Shown here: in pieces, positions 42,223 through 50,868 of the stretch
Layout: the number at the start of each line of letters is the position of its first letter
How positions within the stretch are numbered: the stretch's first letter is position 1
Source of the DNA: JBDTES01 sp039922435
Lineage (GTDB): Bacteria; Patescibacteriota; Saccharimonadia; Saccharimonadales; UBA4665
Length of the DNA: 56,880 nt
NCBI GenBank assembly: GCA_039922435.1
Contig: JBDTES010000029.1
Coordinates: 1 to 56,880 of the forward strand
Direction of reading: 5' to 3'
Translations under genes and position numbers: made by a program
The notes under the pieces: model-generated
The model's database searches: none
Seen by the model: only the letters and a program-made list of their open reading frames with translations
Told to the model about the DNA's origin: nothing

Positions 42223-44031
42223 CTAGGCACTACTGCCGGCTGAGGCTACTCGGTTAACCTCTTGAACTGTCGTCCGTCCAGCTAGAGCTTTGAGGTAGCC
42301 ATCTTGTCGCATAGTCACCATGCCATCCTTTTCGGCTTGAGCCTGTATTTCTGAGCTGGTTGCCCGTTTGAGAATAAGTTTTTGGATACTCTCGTTAACA
42401 TCGAATACCTCATATACTCCCATCCGACCCTTGTAGCCACCGGGTGTATCAGGACTATCCTTGCCCTTGGTTAAAGTATAAGCTGAATCGGTACTGAGTG
42501 GCAAGGTTTCATATCCAAGATCTTTAGCAACCCCAGCCATATCCTCTTGTTTCTTGGGCAGAAGATCACCCAACGCCTCTTTAATGGCGGCGGTTTCGGC
42601 CGGGCCAGACTTGTAGGTTTCTTTGGTATCACCCAAGCGGCGAACCAGCCTCTGGCCAATCACCGTATGCACTGTACTGGCAATCAAAAACGGCTCAATG
42701 CCCATATCTAGCAATCTAGGCAAGATACCGGCAGCCGAGTTGGTGTGTAGAGTCGAGAACACCAGGTGCCCAGTTAAACTAGCTTGGACCGCCAAATCAG
42801 CCGTTTCTTTATCGCGAATCTCACCTACCATTACTATATCTGGATCTTGACGCAGAATAGACCGCAAGCCACTGGCAAAAGTTAAGCCAACTGCCGTGTT
42901 AACCTGAATCTGATTAACCCCGTCCATCTTGTACTCCACCGGGTCTTCTAGGGTAATGATATTAACGGTATCGTCCTTAACTTCCTGCAAGAGCGCATAC
43001 ATAGAAGTCGATTTGCCTGACCCGGTCGGGCCAGAAGTTAGAATCATGCCACTAGTACTCTTGACCCCTTCACGAATCGTCCTAAGCGCCCGGCCGCTGT
43101 ATCCCATATCTTCCAGCCTAAGCGTAGTGCCCGACTTATCAAGTAACCGAATAACCACCTGTTCACCCCATATAACCGGCGATATAGCAATTCGCAGGTC
43201 AATCGCTTTAGCGCCAACCTTAACCGTAAACTCACCATCCTGAGGGATTCTGTGTTCATCAATCTTGAGAGTCGAAAGAATCTTTATACGCGATATAAGG
43301 GCCGGCTCGATACTCTTTGGTAGTGCCATAATCTCTCGTAAAACCCCGTCAATCCGACAGCGAATCTTTAATTCATTCTCGTACGGCTCGATATGAATAT
43401 CACTAGCTCGGTTATTGGCAGCAAACTCCAGAATCGTCGTTAAAGCCTTAGAAACTGGTGAATCTTGGACTATCGTCTGGATATTGCTAGTTTTATCTTT
43501 TGGACCCTTAGAATCAGCCGACTGCGAACCAGCGGCTACATCTGGTTGACCGATATTTCTTAGTTCAGCTATTTCGCTATCAGCAATCTTTGATTTATAT
43601 TGATCTAGGACGTTACGGATACCAGTTTCGCTGGCTGCATAAACCTTTAATGGCCGGCCAATCTTGCTTGCTAGGAAATCAACCGCCTGGACATTATCGG
43701 CATCCAGCATAGCCACCACTAGCCGACCCTTCATCTCCCCTAGAGGCACGGCCATATAGCGGGCGGCTGAATCTTCTGGTAGCAACTCCAGTATCTTATG
43801 GTCAATAAATGTATCAGATAGATTAACGTATGGTAAACCAGAAACATGAGCGATAGTCTTGGTCATATCCTCGTCAGAAACATATTTCTGGTCGATCAGA
43901 AAACCCAGTAAAGGCTGTTTCTTGGCAGCAGCTTGACTCCTGTAATCATCTAATTGACTACGTGATAATACGCCGCCCGTCACTAGCTCGGCTTCGACTG
44001 CCTGCGCAGAGTCAGTCGATAGGACACTCAT
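42223..44031 (-). CDS. pilB: Pilus extension ATPase PilB, lacking the Cys motif
   Basis: 602 residues. MshEN/GspE-N domain (about 15-145), a Gln/Ser linker, then the hexameric ATPase: Walker A GPTGSGKS at 334-341, EDPVEYKMDGV, Walker B MVGEIRDKETA, HLVFSTLHTNSA. In most PilB/GspE proteins a CxxC...CxxC zinc subdomain follows QRLVR; here that region (RRLGDTKETYKSG ... SPDTPGGYKGRMG) has no cysteine, so zinc is lost while the fold is probably kept. Powers pilus extension. Confidence 0.94.
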   Translation of the reverse strand: MSVLSTDSAQAVEAELVTGGVLSRSQLDDYRSQAAAKKQPLLGFLIDQKYVSDEDMTKTIAHVSGLPYVNLSDTFIDHKILELLPEDSAARYMAVPLGEMKGRLVVAMLDADNVQAVDFLASKIGRPLKVYAASETGIRNVLDQYKSKIADSEIAELRNIGQPDVAAGSQSADSKGPKDKTSNIQTIVQDSPVSKALTTILEFAANNRASDIHIEPYENELKIRCRIDGVLREIMALPKSIEPALISRIKILSTLKIDEHRIPQDGEFTVKVGAKAIDLRIAISPVIWGEQVVIRLLDKSGTTLRLEDMGYSGRALRTIREGVKSTSGMILTSGPTGSGKSTSMYALLQEVKDDTVNIITLEDPVEYKMDGVNQIQVNTAVGLTFASGLRSILRQDPDIVMVGEIRDKETADLAVQASLTGHLVFSTLHTNSAAGILPRLLDMGIEPFLIASTVHTVIGQRLVRRLGDTKETYKSGPAETAAIKEALGDLLPKKQEDMAGVAKDLGYETLPLSTDSAYTLTKGKDSPDTPGGYKGRMGVYEVFDVNESIQKLILKRATSSEIQAQAEKDGMVTMRQDGYLKALAGRTTVQEVNRVASAGSSA

Positions 44032-44046
44032 AATTCAAGCCCTCCA

Positions 44047-44304
44047 TTACTGTTTATTTTCGTCCGCAAACGGATGTTCGTTCGGGTCTCCAATATGAAT
44101 CAGCTGCTTCGGGTTTACGGAATCTTTATTAAAATATTTGGGCTTAACTTCATTAACCGGGAAGTCGGCCGAAATCGGGTCAACGACTTCAACTTCCTGC
44201 TTAATGTAACCCTTTGAGCTAAATAACACATTAGCCAGCACCACGGAGATAATAATACTAATAACTAATACTCCAGCTAATAGGCCCCAGTCTTTTTTCT
44301 TCAT
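44047..44304 (-). CDS. Small membrane protein in the pilus operon (PilP-position)
   Basis: 85 residues: basic start, one membrane segment (about 7-26), then an acidic outer tail ending HIGDPNEHPFADENKQ. Not recognised. It occupies the place between pilO and pilB where other bacteria have pilP, and could play a similar linking role, but there is no sequence evidence for homology. Confidence 0.75.
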   Translation of the reverse strand: MKKKDWGLLAGVLVISIIISVVLANVLFSSKGYIKQEVEVVDPISADFPVNEVKPKYFNKDSVNPKQLIHIGDPNEHPFADENKQ

Positions 44305-44359
44305 ATTTCGTCTCCGATACAGCCAGTTGGAGCTTCTTGCAGTTGTCTATAACTTAGCC

Positions 44360-45076
44360 TCATTTGGCTGCCTCTTTCGTAGGATTACTGGCTGCCGCCT
44401 TGGTTATATTAAAGTTCTTGGCTGGCTGGAAATAAGTTTGAGCAGTCATGGATACTGTCATATTATCTTGATCACCCTTCAAGTCTAGCGTCTGAATTTG
44501 AAATGGCCGAATTGAGTGTTCAAATTGACCAATCAATGATTCAACCTGATCAATAGAACCGTCAGCACTAATCGAGAATGGTATTGCGGTTGGTTTAGGG
44601 TCAGTACTGGATGTATTAGTCTGTTGAGTAACCTGATCATCTTGGCCAGAAATACCCTTTATAGTCATATTCTGACCAATTATAACCTTCTCCAGACTAG
44701 AAGTTAGGGCTGGAAAATCGTAATAATCCGGCAAGGCATCAAGCACTAAAACGGCGTTAGAGCCGTCTTTCGGTCCATTACCAGTTGGATTACCGTCAAG
44801 GGCGTTCTTTGGTGCACTAACAAACTCAAGATATGACTGATTCAACTGCGCTACTGTTTTCTCGTTAGTTTTTAGTTGATTTAGAGCAGTTTGCTTAGAA
44901 CTAATAACAGTACTCTGAAACTTTTTCTGACTTATTAAAGCTTTGGCTGCTACGACAGTAAATACTATTACAAAAATACCAATCCCGGCAGCGATCAGTA
45001 TAGCTTTTTGAGCTTTAGACAGCTGGAAGTGTTTACCAATTTGCTGCTGGATAGTAGCGGTTTTTTGCTGTGCCAT
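44360..45076 (-). CDS. pilO: Pilus assembly protein PilO-like
   Basis: 238 residues. Cytosolic start, one membrane helix (about 24-46), a coiled-coil stretch (KQTALNQLKTNEKTVAQLNQSY), and a ferredoxin-like outer domain. Weak sequence match but correct order after PilM and PilN, two bases from pilN. Part of the inner-membrane alignment complex. Confidence 0.83.
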   Translation of the reverse strand: MAQQKTATIQQQIGKHFQLSKAQKAILIAAGIGIFVIVFTVVAAKALISQKKFQSTVISSKQTALNQLKTNEKTVAQLNQSYLEFVSAPKNALDGNPTGNGPKDGSNAVLVLDALPDYYDFPALTSSLEKVIIGQNMTIKGISGQDDQVTQQTNTSSTDPKPTAIPFSISADGSIDQVESLIGQFEHSIRPFQIQTLDLKGDQDNMTVSMTAQTYFQPAKNFNITKAAASNPTKEAAK

Positions 45077-45078
45077 CT

Positions 45079-45777
45079 CTACTGGTTCCCTCCTTCATTC
45101 GTAAGTTCAGGTAAGGATTTAAATATTTTATGGCCAATATCAGGCACCTTTGGTACATTAGTCGTTTTAGGTACATTCAGAGTTATATTCTCACTCGGCT
45201 GGAACAACAGAGGGTCAAAGCTAAAATCTAAAGTATAGGTAGCTCCGTTCTGGTCACGACCAAACGAAGTCAACGTTACGCCGTTAAATGCAGCTACACC
45301 CTTAATACTCGTAGTTGCATCATCATAAGTAGCCCGCTTCAGTGAGTCGGCATAGGCGTTCACACTACTAAGGCCCGGCGCAGCCCCTTTGATTGTCATC
45401 GTATTAGCCGTAAAATCTATTGATAAATCACCAATTGTTACATCTGGAGGCGTTAACTTAACAATGTAACCAAAGATACGTGAGGTCTGCGGGCTCGCAG
45501 CATACAAGCTCGGTAGAGTTTCGAGCTGGTTCTGGACTGTAATCTTCTGATCGAGCCCGCTAATAGCCTTTATCTTATTAGCGTGAGTAGTGATATCTTT
45601 AGTCAAATTGCTTATATCATGCTTCTGTTTAACTTCAACGACTAGCAAAAGCACTGCAAGCACAACAATACAGGCTGCCGTTGCTATCAGCGAGGCGGCA
45701 ACTATCAGGCGTTCTAGGCGCTTCGTTTTCAGAAATTCAAACTTAATGTCCGGCAGAAGGTTAAATTGGATAATCAT
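45079..45777 (-). CDS. pilN: Pilus assembly protein PilN-like
   Basis: 232 residues. The N-terminal MIIQFNLLPDIKFE resembles the INLLP motif by which PilN binds PilM. One membrane segment (about 24-47), a helical stretch and a PilN-type outer domain (VTIGDLSIDFTANTMTIKG) follow. Four-base ATGA overlap with pilM. Confidence 0.88.
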   Translation of the reverse strand: MIIQFNLLPDIKFEFLKTKRLERLIVAASLIATAACIVVLAVLLLVVEVKQKHDISNLTKDITTHANKIKAISGLDQKITVQNQLETLPSLYAASPQTSRIFGYIVKLTPPDVTIGDLSIDFTANTMTIKGAAPGLSSVNAYADSLKRATYDDATTSIKGVAAFNGVTLTSFGRDQNGATYTLDFSFDPLLFQPSENITLNVPKTTNVPKVPDIGHKIFKSLPELTNEGGNQ

Positions 45778-46811
45778 TCTTTTCGCTCCGCTAAACCGAC
45801 CGCAACAGCAAATTCACTAGAGATAGTCAGAAGTTCGTTTTGACGCTCCGGTGCATAGGCCACATTCCGCCAAGCATTACCAATCTCGGTATTTAAACCA
45901 AACTTGTTAGCCAGATACAGCGGGAATTCTGGTATGCTAGCCGCCAAACCAGAAACTATTAAACGGTCAATCTTGGATTCAGGGTAACGGGTCATAAAGA
46001 ATTTAAGCGATTTATCAACTTCGCCAACCAGATTATCAACCGTCGAAATTATAGCTTCCAGCACTTGCCCTTCCAGTTTTTGTTTACTTAGGCCAAATTT
46101 AAACACCAGTTGTTGAGCCTGTTTATCGTCGACATTTAGATTCTGGGCAGCTGAATGAAGAATAGTATCAGTGCCAATTGGAATCACCCTCGTCAAATGC
46201 GGCGCCTCGCCGACAATGACCAGATCAGTGTTATTACGCCCAATATCAAGCACTAAGTGTGGCAGAGTTGCCCCAGCCGGTACTAAGGCCCTAGTCATTG
46301 CCATATTACTCGGTTCAAAGGCAATCACATTTAGCCCAATTGATTCCAACATATCAAGCCGCTGCTCAACGAATTTATTCGGTACACTCGATAGCAATAT
46401 TTCGACCTTAGTCTTATCTTTTGGTGAATCACCAATCTGGGCCCAATCAATCTTAGATTCAGCTATCGGTGTCGGAATTAGCGATTCCGCTTGGAAATGT
46501 AGAGCTTCGCCCATCTCACCCGGGTTCAGACGATCAAACTCAGCCACGGTCGTAAACACATTCTTCGAGGGTAGATTAACGGCCACGTTACGAGTCGACA
46601 TTTTAGCTTGAGACAAAAGGTTCTTAATAACCTGTAATATCTTCTGTTCGTCCGACTTAGCATCACTTTGAGCCATCCGCGGGTCTATCGGCACATAAGC
46701 ATATCTAACTAGCGTCTTAGGTAGGGCGTTGCCGCGCAGTTCAACAGCCCGAATTGCATCAGTGCCAATATCTAGGCCAAAGAAATTAGAGACTCCGCTT
46801 AGCAGGCCCAT
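45774..46811 (-). CDS. pilM: Pilus assembly protein PilM
   Basis: 345 residues from ATG 46811; a TTG three codons upstream is less likely. Actin-like ATPase fold: FFGLDIGTDAIRAVEL (phosphate 1), HLVLDIGRNNTDLVIV (phosphate 2), and IDRLIVSGLAA. It stays cytosolic and docks on the PilN tail. First gene of the pilM-N-O-x-B-T-C-A block. Confidence 0.92.
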   Translation of the reverse strand: MGLLSGVSNFFGLDIGTDAIRAVELRGNALPKTLVRYAYVPIDPRMAQSDAKSDEQKILQVIKNLLSQAKMSTRNVAVNLPSKNVFTTVAEFDRLNPGEMGEALHFQAESLIPTPIAESKIDWAQIGDSPKDKTKVEILLSSVPNKFVEQRLDMLESIGLNVIAFEPSNMAMTRALVPAGATLPHLVLDIGRNNTDLVIVGEAPHLTRVIPIGTDTILHSAAQNLNVDDKQAQQLVFKFGLSKQKLEGQVLEAIISTVDNLVGEVDKSLKFFMTRYPESKIDRLIVSGLAASIPEFPLYLANKFGLNTEIGNAWRNVAYAPERQNELLTISSEFAVAVGLAERKE

Positions 46812-46918
46812 TTTTTGCAACCAGTTTTATGTTTTGTAATTATTAGCATTTAGCCCACCGCTTATACTTTTTTATTTGGACTTTGTCCTTACTACTTTAT
46901 ACCTAATTCCCCCGTATT

Positions 46919-49900
46919 TTACAAGACCGGTGACAAACTGGAAATCGAATCAAACTCGATAGCCTTGCCGTCACCCGTCTGTGGTACAGCCGGTCGACTT
47001 AGGTAATTCGCCGGGCTAAAGATAAATACTTCGGCAGCACAATCGTAGGCCTTGGAGCTAACACTACTACGATTAGCATTATCAATGTTCGGGTGAGCAT
47101 TGTCACCTTGACTACATCGCCCACCACCCGCAGCGCTACTATCTGATTCTGGTCCAAACGGAGAGCTAGGGTGTTCTGCCGACGTAGAATTACGCAACGA
47201 TGAGAATGTACGATACAGATTAATCTTATTAGCTATAAACGAGCCATATACTACTAGCTGCTTTTGACAACTAATAAAGTCATGCGTTGCACAGGTGTCG
47301 ATAGTTCCATTCTGGGCAACATATACCCCAGATAGTTTAGTAACACTAGGCCCAATATTGATATTGCCGCTAGCGATAATATAAAGCGACGGGATATTAG
47401 ACTGATTCGCAGACGTCATCGTCCAGCCATTCGTCTGATAGGCTATATCGCTGTTTATAGTGACGTCACCATTAACATAAATAACAGCACTAACACCATC
47501 CGGGACCATCGGGACGCTCAGGACACCAGGGTTGGCATAATAAACTTGCTGACTAGCATCATTGGCAAAAGAACCTGTCCAGGGTGCCGCGTCGCTAGGC
47601 CTACCCCCAGCATAGTTAGTTATACAGTGACCGGTGCCTAGATTACCTGCTGGAGGAGAATTAGCAAAGGTCAGACCGAGTGGTGACGAAGGTGAGTTAC
47701 CGCCGCGCAAAATAGCACTATTAAACTTGGTAATCGCCCCTAGCGCTAGGGCCGCAAACTGGCTACCTGAACCCCGGATATTGGCCTCAGTTGAAGCTAC
47801 AATAACACCCGATGCGCTAGGATTTACGCCATGCGATGAGCATTGATCACTATAGTTGTCAAACGCGCCACCGGCAAATACGTCATTACCATAGAAATTA
47901 GCATATGGCAGATTGGTTAAGGGCCTTGTACATGGGTTGGCCGTAATTTGACCAGAAGTATTAGACATATTGCCATTCTGGTCGACCTCGCCTTCTTCTG
48001 GGCTAACGAAGAAGTCGGCACAAACCATCTCACCAGCATTTAGCGGCGGGGCCTGAATCGGACACGTCAAAGTAAAGCCACTACTATAACTATCATCAGG
48101 TGATTGTGTAGCAGAAGTCACTGTAAATGAACCGCCACTACAGGAACCATAGGGTGAGATGTTATAAGGGAATGATATATCGCCACTATATCCCAAGCTA
48201 ACTGTAGACGCTTTGCGCAAGTCCTTAGAGTCAACTGGCCCATGGAAGTGAACTGATACATTACCCGTAAAGTTAGCAGATGTTGGGTCTTCATCCGAAT
48301 CAAGCCCACCAGTCGGGGTTGACGGCCAACTCACTTCGAACTGCCGATTAAAACAAGCGGACATAGCATGACTAGACACTGTGTTGGCTGAATGCTCAAT
48401 TGTTGCAGGGCCTGCAGACCAAGTATCAGTCGTGATTTTGTAGTAGTCGTTGTAAGTATAGCAGCCTCCTGTAGGACAAGGATTAGGTATGGGAGGGTTG
48501 TACTCATGACATGATGGGGCATGTCCAACTGGTACAGGGTTCCAAGATTTGCAACCACCACTATGAGGACCTTGATTACCTGGATCATATGGAGTCGAAT
48601 GAGTACAAGTATTTCCGTTGTCTTTATCGCCTGATGTACAGGAGCTTGTACTAGACGATGTTACTCTCCAAACAATATGCTTCCAATAACTATCATAGGT
48701 TACAGTAGCCTGATTTGAGTCGTAAGGGTAATTATTGAGATATGGCTTGTAATCCAACGTTATGCTACCGCTGCCACCATTAGTAATGCCTGTCAATATC
48801 CCAGTTTCGCTAACATAAGTCGCAAGAATACCATCATGGTTAGAACTCGGATCAGAATCTCCAATGTCTTTGTCTTGCGCCCCCTGCCACTTGACTCCTA
48901 TAGGGTCATACTCATTGTAGTTTGACGGTACGGCAGTTCCAGCATTCCGAGTTGAAGTTGTGGCATGAGCCCCAGCACTATTGCCTGTGTAGGGCATCGT
49001 AGTAGTAACTTTAGTGTCAGCAGCAATTGTCGGGTCGCCAGGGCAATTACCACTAGCTGGGTTGCCACTATTATTGATAGTTACTGCCAAGTTATAGCAA
49101 ACGCCGGAACTAACCCCGTAACTAGGGGGTACTGTTCCCCAATAGGCTTTGTCTACAACCTGTATGGCAATAGTGTTCTGTCCCTGGCGCAAATAGCTAT
49201 TAACGACAGTTGAGGCTATACTATCACCGGTTGAACCAGTAGAAGATACAAATGACCCATTAATATAAAGAGCTAGCCAATCATCTGCCACAGCATAGAA
49301 CTTTGTCGGTGCACCGGCCTGGATCTTGGCATAATCAGCTGCACTAATATTAAAGGTGTTTCGAATCAACGAAGTACCATTGCCATACAAATAAACATTA
49401 CTACTGGTATTAGGAGCTTGCTCGGGCGATTTCGACGCAAATATACCGCCCGCTCCATAGGCCTGATCATTAAAATCATAGCTCGAATCACCAAAAATCA
49501 TCGGTGTCGTACCAGTGTTGCCATACAGAGCATTACACGATGCCGTTCTAGATTGTGGCACAAAAACACTAGCGCTACTATAGCCAGCCGATGATCCTAT
49601 CGCCGTCCAGCTACTCCAAGCACTCGACAACCAAGCGGGGGTATCAGAGCCACCGTCCGTATACCTTGCTTTGCAGTCACCTCGTCTCGACATATCATTG
49701 CCGTCATAAGTAAAGCTAGTCCCTGTCGTAGCACTATTCTGGGCTGGCAACCAAGGAATAGAAGCGTCATTATGTCCACCATTAGCAGCACAATTTGATG
49801 AATAAGTGTTATAGTACGAATCCATATCATTTGCATAGCTCTTGAGCGACCAGTATTTTGACATATTTGTACTAGCGCCACTACTGGTTAATAGTAGTGA

Positions 49901-50026
49901 TGAATTATTAGACGCTGCTTCAACCTTAGGTGGAGACCTAAAGATTAACCAGGCACCCAATGCTAGCCCGACAGCCAAGAATACAGTTGGCAAACCGTAG
50001 ACAAACCACTTAGCTCTACTTGTCAT
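46919..50026 (-). CDS. Large cell-surface protein, adhesin-like
   Basis: 1035 residues from ATG 50026, which overlaps the end of the upstream gene; the frame is open 16 codons further. A membrane segment near 10-30 anchors it, with VEAAS possibly a cleavage site. The rest is Ser/Thr/Asn/Gly-rich and extracellular with many Cys. Around 230-330 a galactose-binding-like module is suggested (DDWLALYINGSFV ... RQGQNTIAIQVVDK). The last 250 residues have regular short strands (VIYVNGDVTINSDI, LYIIASGNINIG), like a beta-helix. Position beside pilM suggests a pilus-associated adhesin; binding partner unknown. Confidence 0.8.
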   Translation of the reverse strand: MTSRAKWFVYGLPTVFLAVGLALGAWLIFRSPPKVEAASNNSSLLLTSSGASTNMSKYWSLKSYANDMDSYYNTYSSNCAANGGHNDASIPWLPAQNSATTGTSFTYDGNDMSRRGDCKARYTDGGSDTPAWLSSAWSSWTAIGSSAGYSSASVFVPQSRTASCNALYGNTGTTPMIFGDSSYDFNDQAYGAGGIFASKSPEQAPNTSSNVYLYGNGTSLIRNTFNISAADYAKIQAGAPTKFYAVADDWLALYINGSFVSSTGSTGDSIASTVVNSYLRQGQNTIAIQVVDKAYWGTVPPSYGVSSGVCYNLAVTINNSGNPASGNCPGDPTIAADTKVTTTMPYTGNSAGAHATTSTRNAGTAVPSNYNEYDPIGVKWQGAQDKDIGDSDPSSNHDGILATYVSETGILTGITNGGSGSITLDYKPYLNNYPYDSNQATVTYDSYWKHIVWRVTSSSTSSCTSGDKDNGNTCTHSTPYDPGNQGPHSGGCKSWNPVPVGHAPSCHEYNPPIPNPCPTGGCYTYNDYYKITTDTWSAGPATIEHSANTVSSHAMSACFNRQFEVSWPSTPTGGLDSDEDPTSANFTGNVSVHFHGPVDSKDLRKASTVSLGYSGDISFPYNISPYGSCSGGSFTVTSATQSPDDSYSSGFTLTCPIQAPPLNAGEMVCADFFVSPEEGEVDQNGNMSNTSGQITANPCTRPLTNLPYANFYGNDVFAGGAFDNYSDQCSSHGVNPSASGVIVASTEANIRGSGSQFAALALGAITKFNSAILRGGNSPSSPLGLTFANSPPAGNLGTGHCITNYAGGRPSDAAPWTGSFANDASQQVYYANPGVLSVPMVPDGVSAVIYVNGDVTINSDIAYQTNGWTMTSANQSNIPSLYIIASGNINIGPSVTKLSGVYVAQNGTIDTCATHDFISCQKQLVVYGSFIANKINLYRTFSSLRNSTSAEHPSSPFGPESDSSAAGGGRCSQGDNAHPNIDNANRSSVSSKAYDCAAEVFIFSPANYLSRPAVPQTGDGKAIEFDSISSLSPVL

Positions 50027-50570
50027 AATCAGCCCAGACGCTAATAACCTGGTTATTTGATGAGTCATAGCCAATAACGGCTTTTTGGCCAGACACTATA
50101 TTACTCTGTTTGGCCTTTGAGCCAGTCTGACCACTAGAATAGACTGTGTCTTTAGTATAAGTCAGATTAAGAGGCGGTGACCCCACATCAGAAGGCTGCA
50201 GTGTAAGCCCTGTCGCCGAGGCAGACGTAATAACCCCATCGATCCGGCGGACATACTGAATAGTATGCTCTTGGGCGGCGGTTGGCGGCGGTACATCCAA
50301 AATTATTGTCTTATGAGTATTTGGTGTAACAACCTGTTTGGGGTGAGAAGGTCTAAAAATAATAATTGACCCCACAATCAGGCCAATAACTACAATTACG
50401 GCAACAATTATAAGCACCAGACCGCTGGGGCGTTTAAGCCAACGGCCACCCATGCCCCTACCACTAGTAACAACCGCTCCAGCTATAAAATCTGGAATAT
50501 CGGAATCAGGTTCGACAGGCTTGCTAGCATTATCATCTATAGTTTTACTATGTCTATTATCCCTAGCCAT
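50016..50570 (-). CDS. Membrane protein with DUF5666-like outer domain
   Basis: 184 residues. Cytosolic start, one membrane segment (about 50-70), then an outer domain (RRIDGVITSASATGLTLQ... SGQKAVIGYDSSNNQVIS) resembling the OB-like DUF5666 pattern. It overlaps the large surface protein start by 11 bases, so they are co-expressed. The ATG is seven bases after a weak extended -10. Confidence 0.75.
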   Translation of the reverse strand: MARDNRHSKTIDDNASKPVEPDSDIPDFIAGAVVTSGRGMGGRWLKRPSGLVLIIVAVIVVIGLIVGSIIIFRPSHPKQVVTPNTHKTIILDVPPPTAAQEHTIQYVRRIDGVITSASATGLTLQPSDVGSPPLNLTYTKDTVYSSGQTGSKAKQSNIVSGQKAVIGYDSSNNQVISVWADYDK

Positions 50571-50577
50571 GATGGTT

Positions 50578-50586
50578 ATGGTAGCA
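50578..50586 (-). promoter_or_regulatory. Possible extended -10, leaderless start
   Basis: Minus strand TG C TACCAT, then seven bases and ATG 50570. The hexamer matches TATAAT at only four positions, so this is a weaker member of the set. Confidence 0.4.
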
Positions 50587-50792
50587 GATTATCTTAAAAA
50601 AATATAGCCTACTACAGAGTCAATAAGTCACACAATTTATAAAGGATACTAGAAAATTAGATAATAATAAAACTAACCATACAGAGAGTGTCTATGCGTA
50701 TAAATAAGTTACATTTCAAAGGAAAAGTAACATGTCAGATTGCGTATACACCGGTTAGGTGTAATTGACGGTTGTCACCTAGCTTACCCCTA

Positions 50793-50833
50793 GGGGTAGA
50801 GTTTTGAGTCTTCCACACTCATTACTCTACCCC
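50793..50833. repeat. Long hairpin after the CWB2 gene
   Basis: GGGGTAGAGT / ACTCTACCCC outer stem (10 bp), inner GAGT/ACTC, seven-base loop. Thirty-five bases past the CWB2 stop on the minus strand. No T tract, so a 3' stabilising hairpin or weak terminator. The rest of 50587-50868 shows nothing else. Confidence 0.65.
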
Positions 50834-50868
50834 TTTGGGGATAGCTAAACTATTTAGTTTTTAACCGG

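Noticed and set aside
46171..46611. Plus-strand frame of 146 codons
   Set aside because: Entirely antisense to pilM, which has clear family motifs.
50793..50833. Hairpin after the CWB2 gene as an intrinsic terminator
   Set aside because: The stem is strong, but there is no T tract on either strand, so I list it as an inverted repeat only.
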